A stretch of 64,000 nucleotides of DNA from Melampsora larici-populina 98AG31 (GCF_000204055.1 NW_006768838.1:115373-179372); one strand, 5' to 3'. Positions 44,541 through 56,648 are shown, numbered from the stretch's first letter. The notes: a model not told the origin generated them from the letters alone. A program made the numbers and translations.

Positions 44541-47100
44541 CTTCTTTTATTCTTTTGTCCTTCTACTCTTCAAGAAGTTCTATAAAGATTTCTTGGGTAG
44601 CCCTATCCGACTGTAGACTTCATAAAACTAATTTTTGATTGAATTTGTATTCAACATTTTTGCTAAAGCAAAACCAAAGCCAGTTTACATTAGTATCCAC
44701 TTTGGTAAAATTCTTTAAATCTCCATTAAAGATTTGCACTTACTTACCTTTTACGAAGAACCAAAAAATAAGTTTGTAAGCTTAGCTTGAACATACATTT
44801 CGTAAGCAAATATTTAGCCTTTTACTACTTACTAGTCTCTAGATAGAAGTCTCAGGCTGACAGAAAACAAATGTGCGATTCATGTTGGCCACAACATGAC
44901 TGCTTTGTGAGGACAACAGTATGAGCACACAGTAGCAATCTAAATATACCCCACATTGGCTGCTATGTGAGCTTCACAGCGTTGAAGCCGACCATTTGCT
45001 CACATATTTTCCAATGTGCTCAACATGTGTTGTGATTCAACACCACCACCGCTCCGCCCAAAAGAGTGGCAGTGGAGTGGTAGTGGTGCAGCCCCTCCGC
45101 CTGTGCTTCCCTTTTAGACTTATAGTGGTGGTTGCACTTAGCTATAGCTAATCACTTAAACCAAATTTACCCTACCAATACTTCTTCACTTCCTTGTTCT
45201 GTCATGTCTTAAGATGAATACACCAGCTCTTTGGAATGTATTGATACCCCTGGGTGATCATAATGTGGTTTAAGATTGCCAAAAATAGAACACCATCACC
45301 ACTTGGGTCACCACTACTCAATTGTCTTTCATGGCCTTGCAAAAACTGCAACACTTGTGGTCTGTGATGCGACAGAAGCTTCCACATTTCTTGTCAAAAA
45401 ACTCTCTGTTTGAGTTGCAACAAACTATGCAGGGGTTTGGACCTGAAATGCTATGCTGTGCGCCTGTGCAAGCACGGTCTGGAAACCACAACACACCTCC
45501 TTGTAACAGTTATGGCCAGTGTAGCATACTTGGTGTTGTTCATATGCATGTGCATGTTTGATTGTAGATAAATACCTACACTTTGCTACATCTCTCATGA
45601 GTGATATGATACAATCCAAACTTGTGTGGTTGAACACTGCCACAGTTCATAAGATGAGTTATTCAAGGATGATCAATGGGCATTGTTTCAAATTACACCA
45701 ATTACCTGGATGAGAAACTTTTTGCTGAAATTGTGAAACTTTTTATAAATCTTTCAGATGACTGGATCTGGTTGAAGAATTTCTCAAAAATGTTCATGAT
45801 GCGTAGGTAATAAGTTATAGAACCTAGTACAAACATCTGACCAAATTCTCTTTCAACTATTAAGACATCACAATGTTAGTACACTGGTGCTTTGCTTATA
45901 TATGAATGAATATCACTTATCTTATCTATATATTTCAATATCAGTGATCACAGAAACTATGTCAAGGGGATCATTTGAGATCATTTGCCAATAAACTTGA
46001 TCTAACAAGAATGAGAGACCACTTTGAATCCTTGATCAAAATAGTTAATGAAGTTCATATTACACCACATCTGTATCCCTGTAGGACATTGACGTGCACA
46101 CACGGAGAGTTTCCAAAAAAATCTGGAAGAACTTTTGTTGAGTTCAGACTTGTGGATCACCTTTATGCACACAACCTTGGTCGGAACTCAATTGCCCAAG
46201 TTTCAACAACCCACTCAATAAAGGCAAAGCCTTAAGAGCTCTTTTGAGGCTCTTGCAAGTTTCTATCAAAAGTCTTTTGTGTGTGCACGTTGACGTGTCA
46301 CATGAATACAGACATGGTGTTACTTTTACTGATTTGAGGTCTCTGATCTGTTCCAAAAATGTTCCATTCCCAATGTTTTGAAAAATGATATTATCATATG
46401 TGTGGTGCACAACCCTATCCTATATACTGAGCACAAAAATGTTTTTGATGATGTACAATGTCCATGATTTCTGTGATTCCCACATGGCCTTGAAGACCCG
46501 CAGGCTCCAATGCTCTCACTTCCCTTCCTGCAAGGTTCAAATGCCACTCATGTCTCATTGATATGTAGCCTGAAGTGGCTTGCTTTCCTCAAAGAATCAA
46601 ACCTTGCTACATTGATAAATCAACAACTGACCCCTCAAAAGCTATATCACAAGGTTACACAAGTGTCACCCATACTGATCTTACTTTTTTGGCAGCTTCT
46701 TTGAGATTTAAGAAAGAAAAGTCATGTATAAGTTTCCAACTTTTTTTCGTTTTCTCCCTTTTTTCTACCAACCAAGCAAAATGAATAAAGAGAAGTAGAG
46801 ATAGTTTTTTTTGTTGATCTACAAAAATAAAGAATAAAAACTTGACCATCAAATCCAACACATGGAAGATAATCCCAGTATTGATCCAGTGGCATAACAA
46901 AAAGAAGAAGAAAAAAAAGATGATCATGACTCTTCTTTCTCATGATTTCCACTATATATTCTTTCTATTTTAAAATAATCAAGAGATATAAATGATGTAG
47001 TTATTTTACTGCTTCTTGATTTCTGACTTTTTCATTGTTTCTCTAGGAAAAAAGAATAACTTGGTCATCTATACACCATTTCACTACAGACACTAGGATT
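44541..47100. other. AT-rich region without recognised intact gene
   Basis: Short coding-like traces occur on the plus strand around 45960-46680 (RDHFESLIKIVNEVHITPHL, FVEFRLVDHLYAHNLG) but no family was recognised. The phrase TGTGTGCACGTTGACGTG near 46279 and an inverse near 46090-46100 suggest a short inverted repeat with arms at about 46055-46190 and 46190-46320, probably another foldback remnant. Confidence 0.35.
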
Positions 47101-47107
47101 GAAAAGT

Positions 47108-48968
47108 TCAAAGCATGAATGAAAGTGGGTTTTCCATGTAATTCTTGAAAGCCTTCAACCTATATCCACAGAAAAAGATAGATGAAATGAGCAAAACGTT
47201 TTTTAGCAGTACAGGAGGTGAATAGATTACTACGTACCACCTGGCTCCAACAGCTCCATCCACAACCCGATGATCACAACTCAAAGTGACCTTCATGACT
47301 TCGATTTCCTTAAATCCTTTCTCACTTGCAGCATCAATCACTAATTTCTTATCAGGTCCTCCAACCGCAAGGATACAAGCTTGAGGTTCATTGATGATCG
47401 AAGTGAATTGTGAGACAGATCCATACATTCCCAAGTTAGAGATTGTAAAACCTCCACCTTGATATTCTGATGGAGTTAATTGATTATTTCTAGCTTTTTT
47501 GGCTAATGCTTTTACTTGTGATGAAATCGAACTTAATCCTCTAGCACCAACGTTCGTCACGACAGGAGTGATTAATCCGGTAGGAGTAGCAACAGCGACT
47601 GAAATGTCGATTGAGTCGAATCTACAAAAAAAATGGCGCACATTAGGTTACGATTACGAAAAAGGATGATGCGAGTCAGTGTGAGCTCATGGGGTAGACT
47701 CAACTGTCTGATGAAGTCACCGTGCCATTGTGCATTAACCTCTGGTACATCTGCGCAGGCAAGTGCTACCCCCTTGATGACAAAATCATTGACACTCAAT
47801 TTAGTAGGTGCTTGCATACCACCTTGAGCTGCGTTTGATTGATCAGCTGCAGCTTTATTGAACAGAGCCCTAAGACTGTTTACTCGATCCATTTGGATCT
47901 CAGAGGTAAGGTAGTAGTGAGGTACGTTGCGTTTGCTGTCCGTCAATCTGGTGGCAATCACACGTCGCATGTTTGAAGCTGGGATGTCATTGTATGATGG
48001 AGCAGCAGATGTAGCGGAACCTGTCGAGCTTGATGCACTTGAATTGTAAGATGACAAGTCAGATTCAAGAATTCGTCCATTTGGTCCTGAACCCTTGATC
48101 GAGCCAAGAGGAATACCCTTTTCAAGAGCGATCCGTTTGGCAGCAGGAGTGGCGAAGATCACAGAACGTGAAGATTCGGAAGATTTTGGAGGTGAAGGAG
48201 TTGATGCGCTTGGAGAAGGAGTGCTAGGTTTTGAGGCTTCTTTTTTGGACTCTGCCTTGGGTTCTGGGGCGGCCTCAGACTTTGACGGGGCAGAGTCTGA
48301 TTCGGAGATCAACTTCTCGACAGCAGATGCGTCAACCTCATCACCTTCTTCGCACATGATGGCGATCGCTTGACCAACTGGGACCGCTTTGGATCCATCT
48401 CCGAACTGCAGAAAAGGATTTCAAGTGGCTCATGAGTTTCTGCTAGTCTGATCGAGATATTGTGAATCAAGCATTGTCCTACTTACAATGATCTTGGCAA
48501 TCGTTCCTTCATCCTGAGCCTCTACATCCATAGTAGCCTTATCGGTTTCCTAATTTTTCAATACCGAACAAGCATTATGACACATTGAGTTGCAAGTCTA
48601 AGACCGTGAGAATTGATCGTCGCTGGCGATAGATAAGGCTTACAATTTCCAAAAGCACATCTCCTGGGGCATAGCTTTCGCCTTCTTTTTTCTTCCAGTT
48701 AGCAATACCACCTTCTGTCATGGTCGGTGACATTGCGGGCATTGAGAACTTGCTGAGAGCCAAAGATTGAGCTGAGGCATGTAGTTCTGCAGAGTAATGA
48801 TACGATCGATCGAAGATAACGGTGATCAGTTGCTAGACCCATGCGAAGACGATCTGGCTGAAATGCATGAACAAAACACTGACCTCGGTTTTTGATGGTA
48901 TGATGTGGTATCAGCCGTCTTGTAGCGTATCCGACTAGATTGGCATTACGAGGAATGACTCTGAACAT
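47108..48968 (-). CDS. LAT1: Pyruvate dehydrogenase E2, dihydrolipoamide acetyltransferase (copy 1, intact)
   Basis: Six exons on the minus strand (48968-48884, 48786-48644, 48549-48487, 48405-47705, 47621-47238, 47159-47108) with GT-AG introns join in frame to 475 residues, a normal length. The N-terminus is basic ([19 protein letters not shown]), a mitochondrial presequence. The lipoyl domain has [15 protein letters not shown] with the lipoylated lysine. A serine/proline/alanine hinge follows. The subunit-binding domain reads [20 protein letters not shown] then [13 protein letters not shown]. The acyltransferase domain ends in [14 protein letters not shown], with the catalytic HxxxDG. E2 transfers acetyl groups to CoA in the mitochondrial pyruvate dehydrogenase core. 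It is the first of three head-to-tail copies. The start is the first ATG in frame before the presequence. Confidence 0.95.
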
Positions 48969-50332
48969 GATGTAGTGATTTCTTGAGAAAGTCTTGAACA
49001 GTAGTCAGCTATGGTTTTCCACCTGGTGATCGATGATAGTTCTTGATGACCAAGTACGATGTGAATGTGAAAAGTGTTGAAGAAGGGGTATAGTCGATAA
49101 TTCGCTTTTAGTTTTTCAATTTGGTTGGGGTCACCAGTTGACTTGGATCCTGATTTTGATTTTCATTCGGACCCCATCGGGATCGAAACCATTCGGGCAA
49201 TTTCTGTAATCCCTTATCAGCTGCGGACTGTATACATCCATTCATCTCCCTTCTTTTGAACATTCTTCATGATGGAGAATGCAAAGGATTAGAGACAATT
49301 TCAATGTTATCCATCTCTTCTCAATTATCCAGTCCTCATCATTTATTCCGGACAAACTTATGTGAAGAAAAAGTCAAGTCACGCCAAAAAATAAATGAGT
49401 TTTACCACCTAGCCATCCTGCTTACTCATAAGACTCGTATTCCAGAGTAAAGACATCCTAAATTTTGAAAGAACAAAAATAGTTCAAAGGAAGTAATCTG
49501 ATATCTGAGTTTCTTTATTACATACATAAGCAAGATGTGAATGGTTTCTCTTATAGTGTGCTTAGGTTTTTTTGTGATATACATATTTCTTAAGGAAACT
49601 TTCTACCTAAGGATTTTTAAAGAATGATCATAACTAGAAATAAAGATGATCCATAGATAATTCTTGAAATTAACTTCGTATATATTTGATTCAACCATAC
49701 CACAATTGATTTTTCTGGTTAAAAACACTTGATCCTTTTTTGGTGTGGTCCTGTGGTATGTTCAAGATATTCTTGAATATTAACAACAAGGATGGCATAT
49801 TTATGTACTGGTTCCCCAAATCAAGCATCATTCACAGAAATCATATAATGTCTGTTCCTCCATGTGAGAAAAATGACTGTGTAATTGGGAGGTTTAACTT
49901 GCTTTCTCGTGTCCTCAAACCACTGCTTCAAACCCCCAAAAAATCGAGTTTAGAGCACGAGAAAGCTAGAGAAAGACAGGGAAAGACCAAATGAGGAATA
50001 AGTTTCCAAGGGAACTGAGTCCATCGATTAATTCCTAAACCCAAATCATCCGACAATACGAGCCAATAAACTGGTAGAGGGGTTTTAAGATTTCTGGAAT
50101 ATCAGGCGGCACGTCTTTAGCTTCTCTATTCTTGTACTTGAAATATGTGCGCTTGGATGGTTGTCTGGCTCAAGCGGGATGGGGGAAATAGGCCTGCGGA
50201 TAATTTCTTAATTGTTTCTATTTCAAAAGTCAAAAGATAAAGAGAAAAAGATCACTACCTGATTCCTGGTTCTTTCTTCAATAGTTTGAAATATGAAGAT
50301 AATGAATACCTTGATCATCTATAAACCATTCG
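48969..50332. other. Intergenic region between E2 copy 1 and the Ngaro element
   Basis: Promoter side of E2 copy 1 and 3' flank of copy 2. The last bases before 50333 (CATCTATAAACCATTCG) correspond to the 3' flank of E2 copies 1 and 3 (CATCTATACACCATTTC, TGTATACACCATTTCG). No gene was seen; 50100-50300 contains nothing recognised. Confidence 0.6.
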
Positions 50333-50492
50333 TCCATCTTTGGACTAGGGACTTGCTCAGTTCTCATTACATACATTGTTCTCTTTCTCACAAGCAATCA
50401 CGTGCTAGGTCATAGCCTTCTTGTAGAAGGTTCTGACCTGGTGTTTGGGGGGGGGCCGTAGGCCGCGGACTGCCTGTCAGAGAGAGGTTTTC
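50333..50492 (-). repeat. Ngaro split direct repeat B, terminal copy
   Basis: TCCATCTTTGGACTAGGG... to GAGAGAGGTTTTC. Matches 50899-51057 except for one G in a G-run. Confidence 0.9.
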
Positions 50493-50658
50493 GTGGGTGG
50501 GGGTGGGTGGGTGGCCCATGAGAACCGCCAGTCTTTGTTTCTTGTCTTCCCTACGCTATCCAGCTATTTGTTCATCGTGGTTCCCTTCTCCAATTCCGTT
50601 GTTTGTTTTCTTTTTTCTTTCCCACTCTGACTCTTTCTGTAGGGTGGGTGGGGAGGTT

Positions 50659-50898
50659 TTTTTGAAATAATTATTAATTTTTCTTTTGAAGCTACTAGCG
50701 ATAAATCTGAAAATTCAATAATTCGAACTTGAGGTGTCTGAGTGGAAAGAGTTGTATTGGAACTTTGAAATTGAAAATTTTCAAAGTCTTCTCTTCTTGG
50801 GAGGCCGGTTACCCCGGCCCCGCCTTGCTCTCATCCACTGCGTCTCGGGTCCCGATGGAACTCACCGATGACGTCGTTCCTTTGGCCACCAGTGCCAA
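50659..50898 (-). repeat. Ngaro split direct repeat A, internal copy
   Basis: Matches 56649-56888 with only a few differences by eye (for example CTAGCGAT versus CTAGCAAT). It abuts repeat B at 50898/50899. A 166 bp G/T-rich spacer (50493-50658) separates it from the terminal B. Confidence 0.9.
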
Positions 50899-51057
50899 TC
50901 CATCTTTGGACTAGGGACTTGCTCAGTTCTCATTACATACATTGTTCTCTTTCTCACAAGCAATCACGTGCTAGGTCATAGCCTTCTTGTAGAAGGTTCT
51001 GACCTGGTGTTTGGGGGGGGCCGTAGGCCGCGGACTGCCTGTCAGAGAGAGGTTTTC
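50899..51057 (-). repeat. Ngaro split direct repeat B, internal copy
   Basis: Directly adjoins repeat A. The A-B junction is where the circular intermediate of such elements would be rejoined. Confidence 0.9.
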
Positions 51058-51373
51058 TACCACCAACTCTCTGGACGGATGGCGTCCTGAGCCCGTCGAA
51101 AACCTATCTACGACAGTCGTACAGGGGGTGTATGTATTTCATTTTAACTTTTACCTGTGTGTAGGTGGATCTCTAAACTTTAATATTCCTTAATTCAATT
51201 GCTATGCGTGTATGCACAACGCCCTGTCTCCCCTCTCCCCATTCCTTCCTATCTATTTCAACTTATGGTCATCTTCTTTTCCTCTTCTTCTTGCTTCTTC
51301 TGTTGGCAACAACTGATCTGCAGACGTATACCCAATCAGTTTCTCACTCCTTCACGGCTCGATTCCTGGAACC

Positions 51374-52465
51374 TTACTTACTGTCTTTCAACTCCAGCAA
51401 CTTCCACAGTTCTTTCGTCTCCCTTTTCTCCTCTTCGCTATATTTCCGCAAATACAACTGGTACGCCTTTGATTGCCAACGTCCCACCGTGGTTATTTCT
51501 TTTATCGACTTCTTTTCATTCCATCTCAGCGTTGCACCTCCTACTCTAAACGAGTGACCCGACAACTTTCTGTCTTCTCCCTTCTTTTCCCACACTCTCC
51601 TATAGATTCCTAACAGCTTCGTCTTTGATATCACACTTCTCGTCCCGTTCTCCTCGATATACGAAAATAGTGGGTCCTTCGGTCCCGTTTCATTATCTTC
51701 CACCATTCTTCCCAACGCACCTATTGGATCGAGGTACGATCTCTGATACATCAGCTTTATGTATTGTATTTGTCCTGGGGCGGCTGTCTTTGCCTTGTGT
51801 AACGCGATCATTGCCACGTTTGTAGTCGGCCATTGTACGTCTTTCCTTCTTGGTAACTTCTTGCTCTTATCATTTGACACTAATTCCCCTAAACGTGCCA
51901 TACCCCAGAATGCGACTAGGGCTATCGTCAGAGCCACTTGATCCCTCTTGTTTCCATTCGACAAGTGCCTCAGGAGTTGCACCAGGTGACGGAGCAGCAC
52001 CGGACTTTTCTGATCCTTCGCCGATTCTCTCAAGGCGACTTCGGCTATTTTTGATGATTTTAATAGTACACTTAATTTCAATGGTTCATATCTTGGATAC
52101 TCTTCATCGTGGAACAAATGCCAGCATTTAATTCCCGTAAGGTACTTCTTGATTGTCTCGACTTCAATTTTTGAGTTTTCGTTCGCTGCTTCTGACCTTT
52201 TATTTCCATCTATCCTCTTGCCTGCCCAAACTACGAACTCATATAAGATTTTTTCTGATAAGGGTAACAAATCCTTCCTCGTGTAGCTCTTCTCATTTGC
52301 GAATTTCACCAGCTTTGACACACCGCTATTGTAATTTACTAATGTCGCCGAAGCCCAGCCTCCCGACATCATGTGAACCTGAATTTCATTTTCTTTCCAG
52401 TTCCAATTCCCGTTTGCGTCTTGCAGAAATTGACTGATTTTCTTCTCTACTATTGGTGAGATCAT
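51374..52465 (-). CDS. Tyrosine recombinase of the Ngaro element
   Basis: 363 residues. The N-terminal core-binding region runs to about residue 120. The catalytic domain shows the first arginine in FWGMARLGELVS (about residue 190), the HxxR motif in LSGHSFRVGGATL (about 305), a GRWQS turn and the nucleophilic tyrosine in YQLYLRKYS (about 335). These are the R-H-R-Y residues of the phage-integrase/Flp family as used by DIRS-order retrotransposons in place of a DDE integrase. Its start ATG overlaps the stop of the upstream RT frame as ATGA (52462-52465), suggesting termination-reinitiation. It should recombine a circular DNA intermediate into the genome, consistent with the absence of a TSD. 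Confidence 0.9.
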   Translation of the reverse strand: MISPIVEKKISQFLQDANGNWNWKENEIQVHMMSGGWASATLVNYNSGVSKLVKFANEKSYTRKDLLPLSEKILYEFVVWAGKRIDGNKRSEAANENSKIEVETIKKYLTGIKCWHLFHDEEYPRYEPLKLSVLLKSSKIAEVALRESAKDQKSPVLLRHLVQLLRHLSNGNKRDQVALTIALVAFWGMARLGELVSNDKSKKLPRRKDVQWPTTNVAMIALHKAKTAAPGQIQYIKLMYQRSYLDPIGALGRMVEDNETGPKDPLFSYIEENGTRSVISKTKLLGIYRRVWEKKGEDRKLSGHSFRVGGATLRWNEKKSIKEITTVGRWQSKAYQLYLRKYSEEEKRETKELWKLLELKDSK

Positions 52466-54306
52466 GCCCGTTCTAATAAGAGCTGGAGGTCTTCGGGTAA
52501 GGTTATATCTAATCTATCTCCTATCTCGTCTTCTTTGTTCACTTCTCTTGAGAGACCGTCCGCGTCGTTGTCTCCGGATGCGACCCTTTCCTCGGTGATG
52601 TCGCACTGAAGTTTTAAGAGTAAGTCTTGAATTTTCTTCCACTCTTCGTTCACTTGTTCGCTCTTTGACCTTCTCTTATTGATTGTAGATTCGGTTTTTG
52701 TGTTGTCGGTCTTTACCCAGAAGTTCCGCCCTTTCGTATCCGTTGACATTTCTAACATTAAGAGGCCCAGTCGGATCGCTGCTGTTTCAGCCCAAGCGAT
52801 GTCTCTACACGTCTCATCTTGCCTTAATCCTACCGTTCTCCATCCTTCTTTTAACTTAAATCGAACCCAACCGAACTCTAGTAATACTCCAATCCCAAAC
52901 AGGCTCGCGTCTCCGACCCACCCTACCCGTTCCGGAGTAACCTCTGGGATTATCCTCCTCGGCTCGAAAGTCGTTAGGGCTCTCCTCCAACTTTCCAGGT
53001 CGTCTCTGGCTGCAACTGACAAGTGCCTCCTTGCGTTTGGTTTCCTCCAAGGGTGCAGCCACGCATATAATCCCCTCATATAGGGTTTCATGTGGGGTAG
53101 GATATAGATCAGGTGAGCTATTTTACCTATCACTGTGTCTGCGTGTGTGAGGCTCCACGGTTCCACTCCTTCCAACATGTGGACTATCAATTCCAACCTT
53201 TCTTTTAACTTTTCTTCTGGTAGTCTTACTGACTTTTCAACTCCATTCCAGATGAATCCCAAGTACTTTTGCTCGTCGGCAAAGTCTTGGAGTTTCTTGA
53301 TGTTGGTCTTCACTCCCATCTTTGCACTCATCTCTACTACACTCTGAATTTGTAAGTTGCTTCCTTTTTCTCTAACTACCATGTTATCATCTACCCATCT
53401 GAAGATACGTTCTATCTTCAGGTGTTTCTGCACTATCAGCCTCCACATGTCTGCCACTTTCCCGAACGCCCCGCATCCTGCGACACCACCAAACGGGACT
53501 CTTGTATCTATCCAGATCATTCCGTTGAAGTCTTTGATTGTAAGGTATTTCCACTCTTCTATCTTCACTGCCGCTTGTCGGTAGGCTTTTTCCCAATCGT
53601 ATATAGCTAACTCTAAAGCTCTCTTAAAGTTTTCCCTGAAGTATCTCGCCACCACTCTGAAGTCGTCCCACGACGTATCGAAATCGTGTTTGTCGACCAT
53701 CGAGTTGACTGAAGGGGTGTTGGGATCGCCTACTGGGAATGATAAGTTGTTTATCATTCTCAACGTTCCATCGTTGTTGACTACGCTCCCCATGGGGTTT
53801 GAACGGAAGAAACCCCATCTTGCGTACACCTCTTCGTGTTTGAAAGGTCCGTAGATGCGTCCGGCTCTTTTTTCTTTATAAAGGTTATTCATTATCTCTT
53901 CTTTTACTGCCAGTGCTGAAGCGTGGTTGTCCGGCGTTTCCCACCTCCTGTTACTCAGGTAGTGCTCGGGAATTCCTTGTGAGAATCCCTCAATGAGTCC
54001 GTTAATGACTTCTGCTGCCTCTTGCTGCAAACCGCATTTTTTAGCTAAGCGTATCCATTCCTCGACAACCATTTCTGTTCTTGCTTTTACGGGAAATCTT
54101 GGGTAAGGGTGTGCATTAGTTTTGTTGTTCTTCACCACTGTTTCGTCTTGTTTCTCTCCTACCCTTGTTGGACTCTGTACGTGTTCCCGTTGTTGTATGC
54201 CGTCTTGTTGCATATGCTGATTGCTGCTATCATGATTGTTTTCATTTGTCAAGAATACATTCAGATTTGTTGGGTGTCTTACGGGGTTCTCTGTCACGGT
54301 TGTCAT
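52462..54306 (-). CDS. Reverse transcriptase-RNase H polyprotein of the Ngaro element
   Basis: 614 residues. RT motifs include NGTLRMINNLSFPVGDPNTP, a central DTRVPFGGVAGCGAFGKVAD and the catalytic FRWVDDNMVV (about residue 305), with WVDD where most RTs have YxDD. KYLGFIWN follows. RNase H carries aspartate in GWVGDASLFGIG (about 460), glutamate in IAWAETAAIRLG, aspartate in WVKTDNTKTES (about 535) and aspartate in DNDADGLSRE (about 580). There is no integrase or protease domain, as expected for DIRS/Ngaro elements. It follows the Gag frame by 134 bp and overlaps the recombinase start. Confidence 0.9.
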   Translation of the reverse strand: MTTVTENPVRHPTNLNVFLTNENNHDSSNQHMQQDGIQQREHVQSPTRVGEKQDETVVKNNKTNAHPYPRFPVKARTEMVVEEWIRLAKKCGLQQEAAEVINGLIEGFSQGIPEHYLSNRRWETPDNHASALAVKEEIMNNLYKEKRAGRIYGPFKHEEVYARWGFFRSNPMGSVVNNDGTLRMINNLSFPVGDPNTPSVNSMVDKHDFDTSWDDFRVVARYFRENFKRALELAIYDWEKAYRQAAVKIEEWKYLTIKDFNGMIWIDTRVPFGGVAGCGAFGKVADMWRLIVQKHLKIERIFRWVDDNMVVREKGSNLQIQSVVEMSAKMGVKTNIKKLQDFADEQKYLGFIWNGVEKSVRLPEEKLKERLELIVHMLEGVEPWSLTHADTVIGKIAHLIYILPHMKPYMRGLYAWLHPWRKPNARRHLSVAARDDLESWRRALTTFEPRRIIPEVTPERVGWVGDASLFGIGVLLEFGWVRFKLKEGWRTVGLRQDETCRDIAWAETAAIRLGLLMLEMSTDTKGRNFWVKTDNTKTESTINKRRSKSEQVNEEWKKIQDLLLKLQCDITEERVASGDNDADGLSREVNKEDEIGDRLDITLPEDLQLLLERA

Positions 54307-54440
54307 TCTGCTAAAGCAAAGTCACATGTCTCAGCTCACGGTCTCAAGTTCTCACGGGGGGATTGTGGCACAATAGGTATGTTCACAATTCTCATTTCAT
54401 TTCATTAAGGCACTTGGGATTCGTCTATGACATTTGTAAC

Positions 54441-56646
54441 TCACTGTTGGGTGGTGCTACCACTGGCTTGTGCCGCCTTCAGAGCTTCAAATGCTCCCGG
54501 TCCAAATTTAGGAACTGCTACGCCATTCACCAATACCGTGGCACTCGGAGCCATGCCACCTCTACCGCTCGGGCCACCTCCTCTACTTCCTTGACCTCTC
54601 CCCACACCTCGACCTCTTCTTCCTCTACTCCTTCCACTTTCGTGTTGCTTGTTCACATGAAATCTGTTGCTTTCGTGGTGAAATCTCTGGTTCTCGTTGT
54701 ACTGGTGTAAGTTGTTTCTTCCAGTGTCGTGATGTGTGTTTGCGAATGATGCGTTCACATGACCTCGACCTGTTGGTGCTAAGTGCGATAACATTCTTCC
54801 TCCTGTTACTGCAGTGACTTGCTCCATTCCGTTCGAACCGATTACATCCCAGCCAACTTGATATTTCCCAGTCCATGGGCACATGTTCTCTAGGGCTCCT
54901 CCTATAATGTAGGGGTTGTCTATGTATCGATGATCGCCGTTTGCTTTAGAATCCGACCATGCTTGTTCCATTAACTCTTCATTGATCGTTCCTACATCTG
55001 ACAGCGATCCATCTTCTAAGGTATGACTCCACACATTGGTTCTATGAGTTATATTGTATCTTAAGGCAGGTGCCCAGGCTTCATGATGTTTGGCTTTCAT
55101 TTCTAGGACATTCTTATAATGTTTTTCTAGGCTTAAGGCGATGTCTTCTCTATTGTATTTTGACCTCCAATACTTAACGCACAGGTTTAATGAGGTCGAC
55201 CATTCCAGGAAGCTCTGCCTCCACTCGCTCGGGATTCTCGATCCGGTGTATTGTAAGACGTCTGAACACGAGTTGGTTTGTTTCTTCCGATTTGCCATGT
55301 GGGCTTTGTCTGCTAGGAGCCATGCCGGAACGAAGATTGTCAAAGGTACGTAACCGAAGCAGGCTGTCATTTTGTTATCCCAGTAAGGGGCTAAGTCTAC
55401 CAGTTGATGCGTCAAGATTTTTCTGGGATTCATCTTCTTCCCGGCCTTTGCTGGCTTCTCAGATATTTGCTTCGTACTCTTTCTTTTCGCACCAACTAAC
55501 TCTTCATCATCATCGTCTTCTCCGCTCGAGCACTCCAGCATTTGTACCGGTCTAGGGTGTGAGCTTACTCGTTCGCACCACTCGACGTATGACTGTTTCA
55601 GGAGTTGAAAGCGTCTTATTTTTCCTCTCCGATAGAGCTTTTCCAACTCTGCAACGTATCTTTCATGTTCTCGATCTACGTATGCGTTTTCGTTGAGGAA
55701 ATTTGTTTTGTCTCCTGATACCGGGCCAAGTCATCATTCATACGATCATGTCAGTCTCTTTTCTATCTCCACTTTTTACGCTTCTCAGAACACTAATTTG
55801 GAATTTCATTTCAGGACGTTTATGTCATGGGCTGTCTTTACAGAACAACACTTTCTAGCACTTTGTAAGAGGAACCTTGTCTGACATGATTGTGAGAGGA
55901 TGGCACTTCTAGCGCTTGTAAGAGGAACCCGTTCTGACATGTTTATAAGAGGAACCGGGTCGAACTAAGAGGAACCAGGTCTAGCTTGTCGTAAGAGGAA
56001 CCAGGTCTTTTTCTTTTCGACGAAAGAAGGGCCTTTATTTTGTTTCATGCGTAAGAGGACCTTGATTTCTTTGTTCTGTTCATCTTGTTTAGTCAATAAC
56101 TGGGATATCACCCTGACTGTTTCTAGGGTTTACTAGATGATGGTCTCTTTAAGGGGGGGTATAGTTTTCTTGACTGGGGGTAGGATGTGGGGTTTTTATT
56201 TCTATTGGAGAATGAAACATACCTAGATCTATGTGATCCTCTTCGTAAGCCCCTTCTTCGTTTTCATCTTCACCTCCTTCTACTCCTTCTATTCCGTTTC
56301 CTCCGTCTGACAACTCACTACTCTCACTTTCTTTCCTATCTTCTTTTCCTTCTTCCTCTTCTTCTTCTTCTGTGTCTTCATCTTTAGGTTGCCGTTCTTT
56401 ACCTTTTGTTGCTGTGATCGCTCTGGTGATTCTTGTTGTTCCGCTAGTTCCACCTCTCTTTCCTCTCTTCCCTCTTCCTCGACCTTTCCCTCTCTTGATG
56501 TTTCCTCTTCCTCTACTAGTGCTTCCTATCTCCTCCTGATTTTGTTGATTTTGCTCGTGTTCTGCAAGAATGCAGTTTACGTCTTGATTAAAGGTCATCG
56601 TGTTTCCGCTGCTTTCTGTTTGTTGTGTTAACTTTGGTTGACTGTC
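54441..56646 (-). CDS. Gag-like ORF1 of the Ngaro element (two exons)
   Basis: Predicted exons 56646-56223 and 55714-54441. The donor GTATGTTT and acceptor TATCAG join in frame (DHIDLG to DKTNFLNE). Exon 1 starts at MDSQPKLTQQ and has an RG-rich segment (SRGRGNIKRGKGRGRGKRGK) and a long glutamate run (EDTEEEEEEEGKEDRKE). Exon 2 has a globular part (LTHQLVDLAPYWDNKMTACF, VPAWLLADKAHMANRKKQ) and a glycine/arginine-rich tail (RSRGRRGRGVGRGQGSRG). RGG tails suit RNA binding, so this is taken as the Gag equivalent by position. No zinc knuckle was seen. An in-frame ATG at 56691 would add 15 residues lying within repeat A. Confidence 0.7.
55715..56222 (-). repeat. Predicted 508 bp intron of Ngaro ORF1 with repeated TAAGAGGAACC
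   Basis: Five perfect copies of TAAGAGGAACC (plus sense) lie at 55866, 55919, 55946, 55966 and 55992, and a degenerate one near 56052, spaced 20-53 bp apart. In the transcript sense they read GGTTCCTCTTA. No other part of the element has them. They could be protein or RNA binding sites, or a decayed tandem repeat. Confidence 0.65.
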
Positions 56647-56648
56647 CA

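Noticed and set aside
44541..47100. Second MULE or another gene downstream of the gap
   Set aside because: Only short, unlinked coding-like traces without recognisable motifs.
51199..53347. Plus-strand open frames overlapping the Ngaro RT and recombinase
   Set aside because: They are antisense shadows with serine/leucine-rich composition and no motifs.
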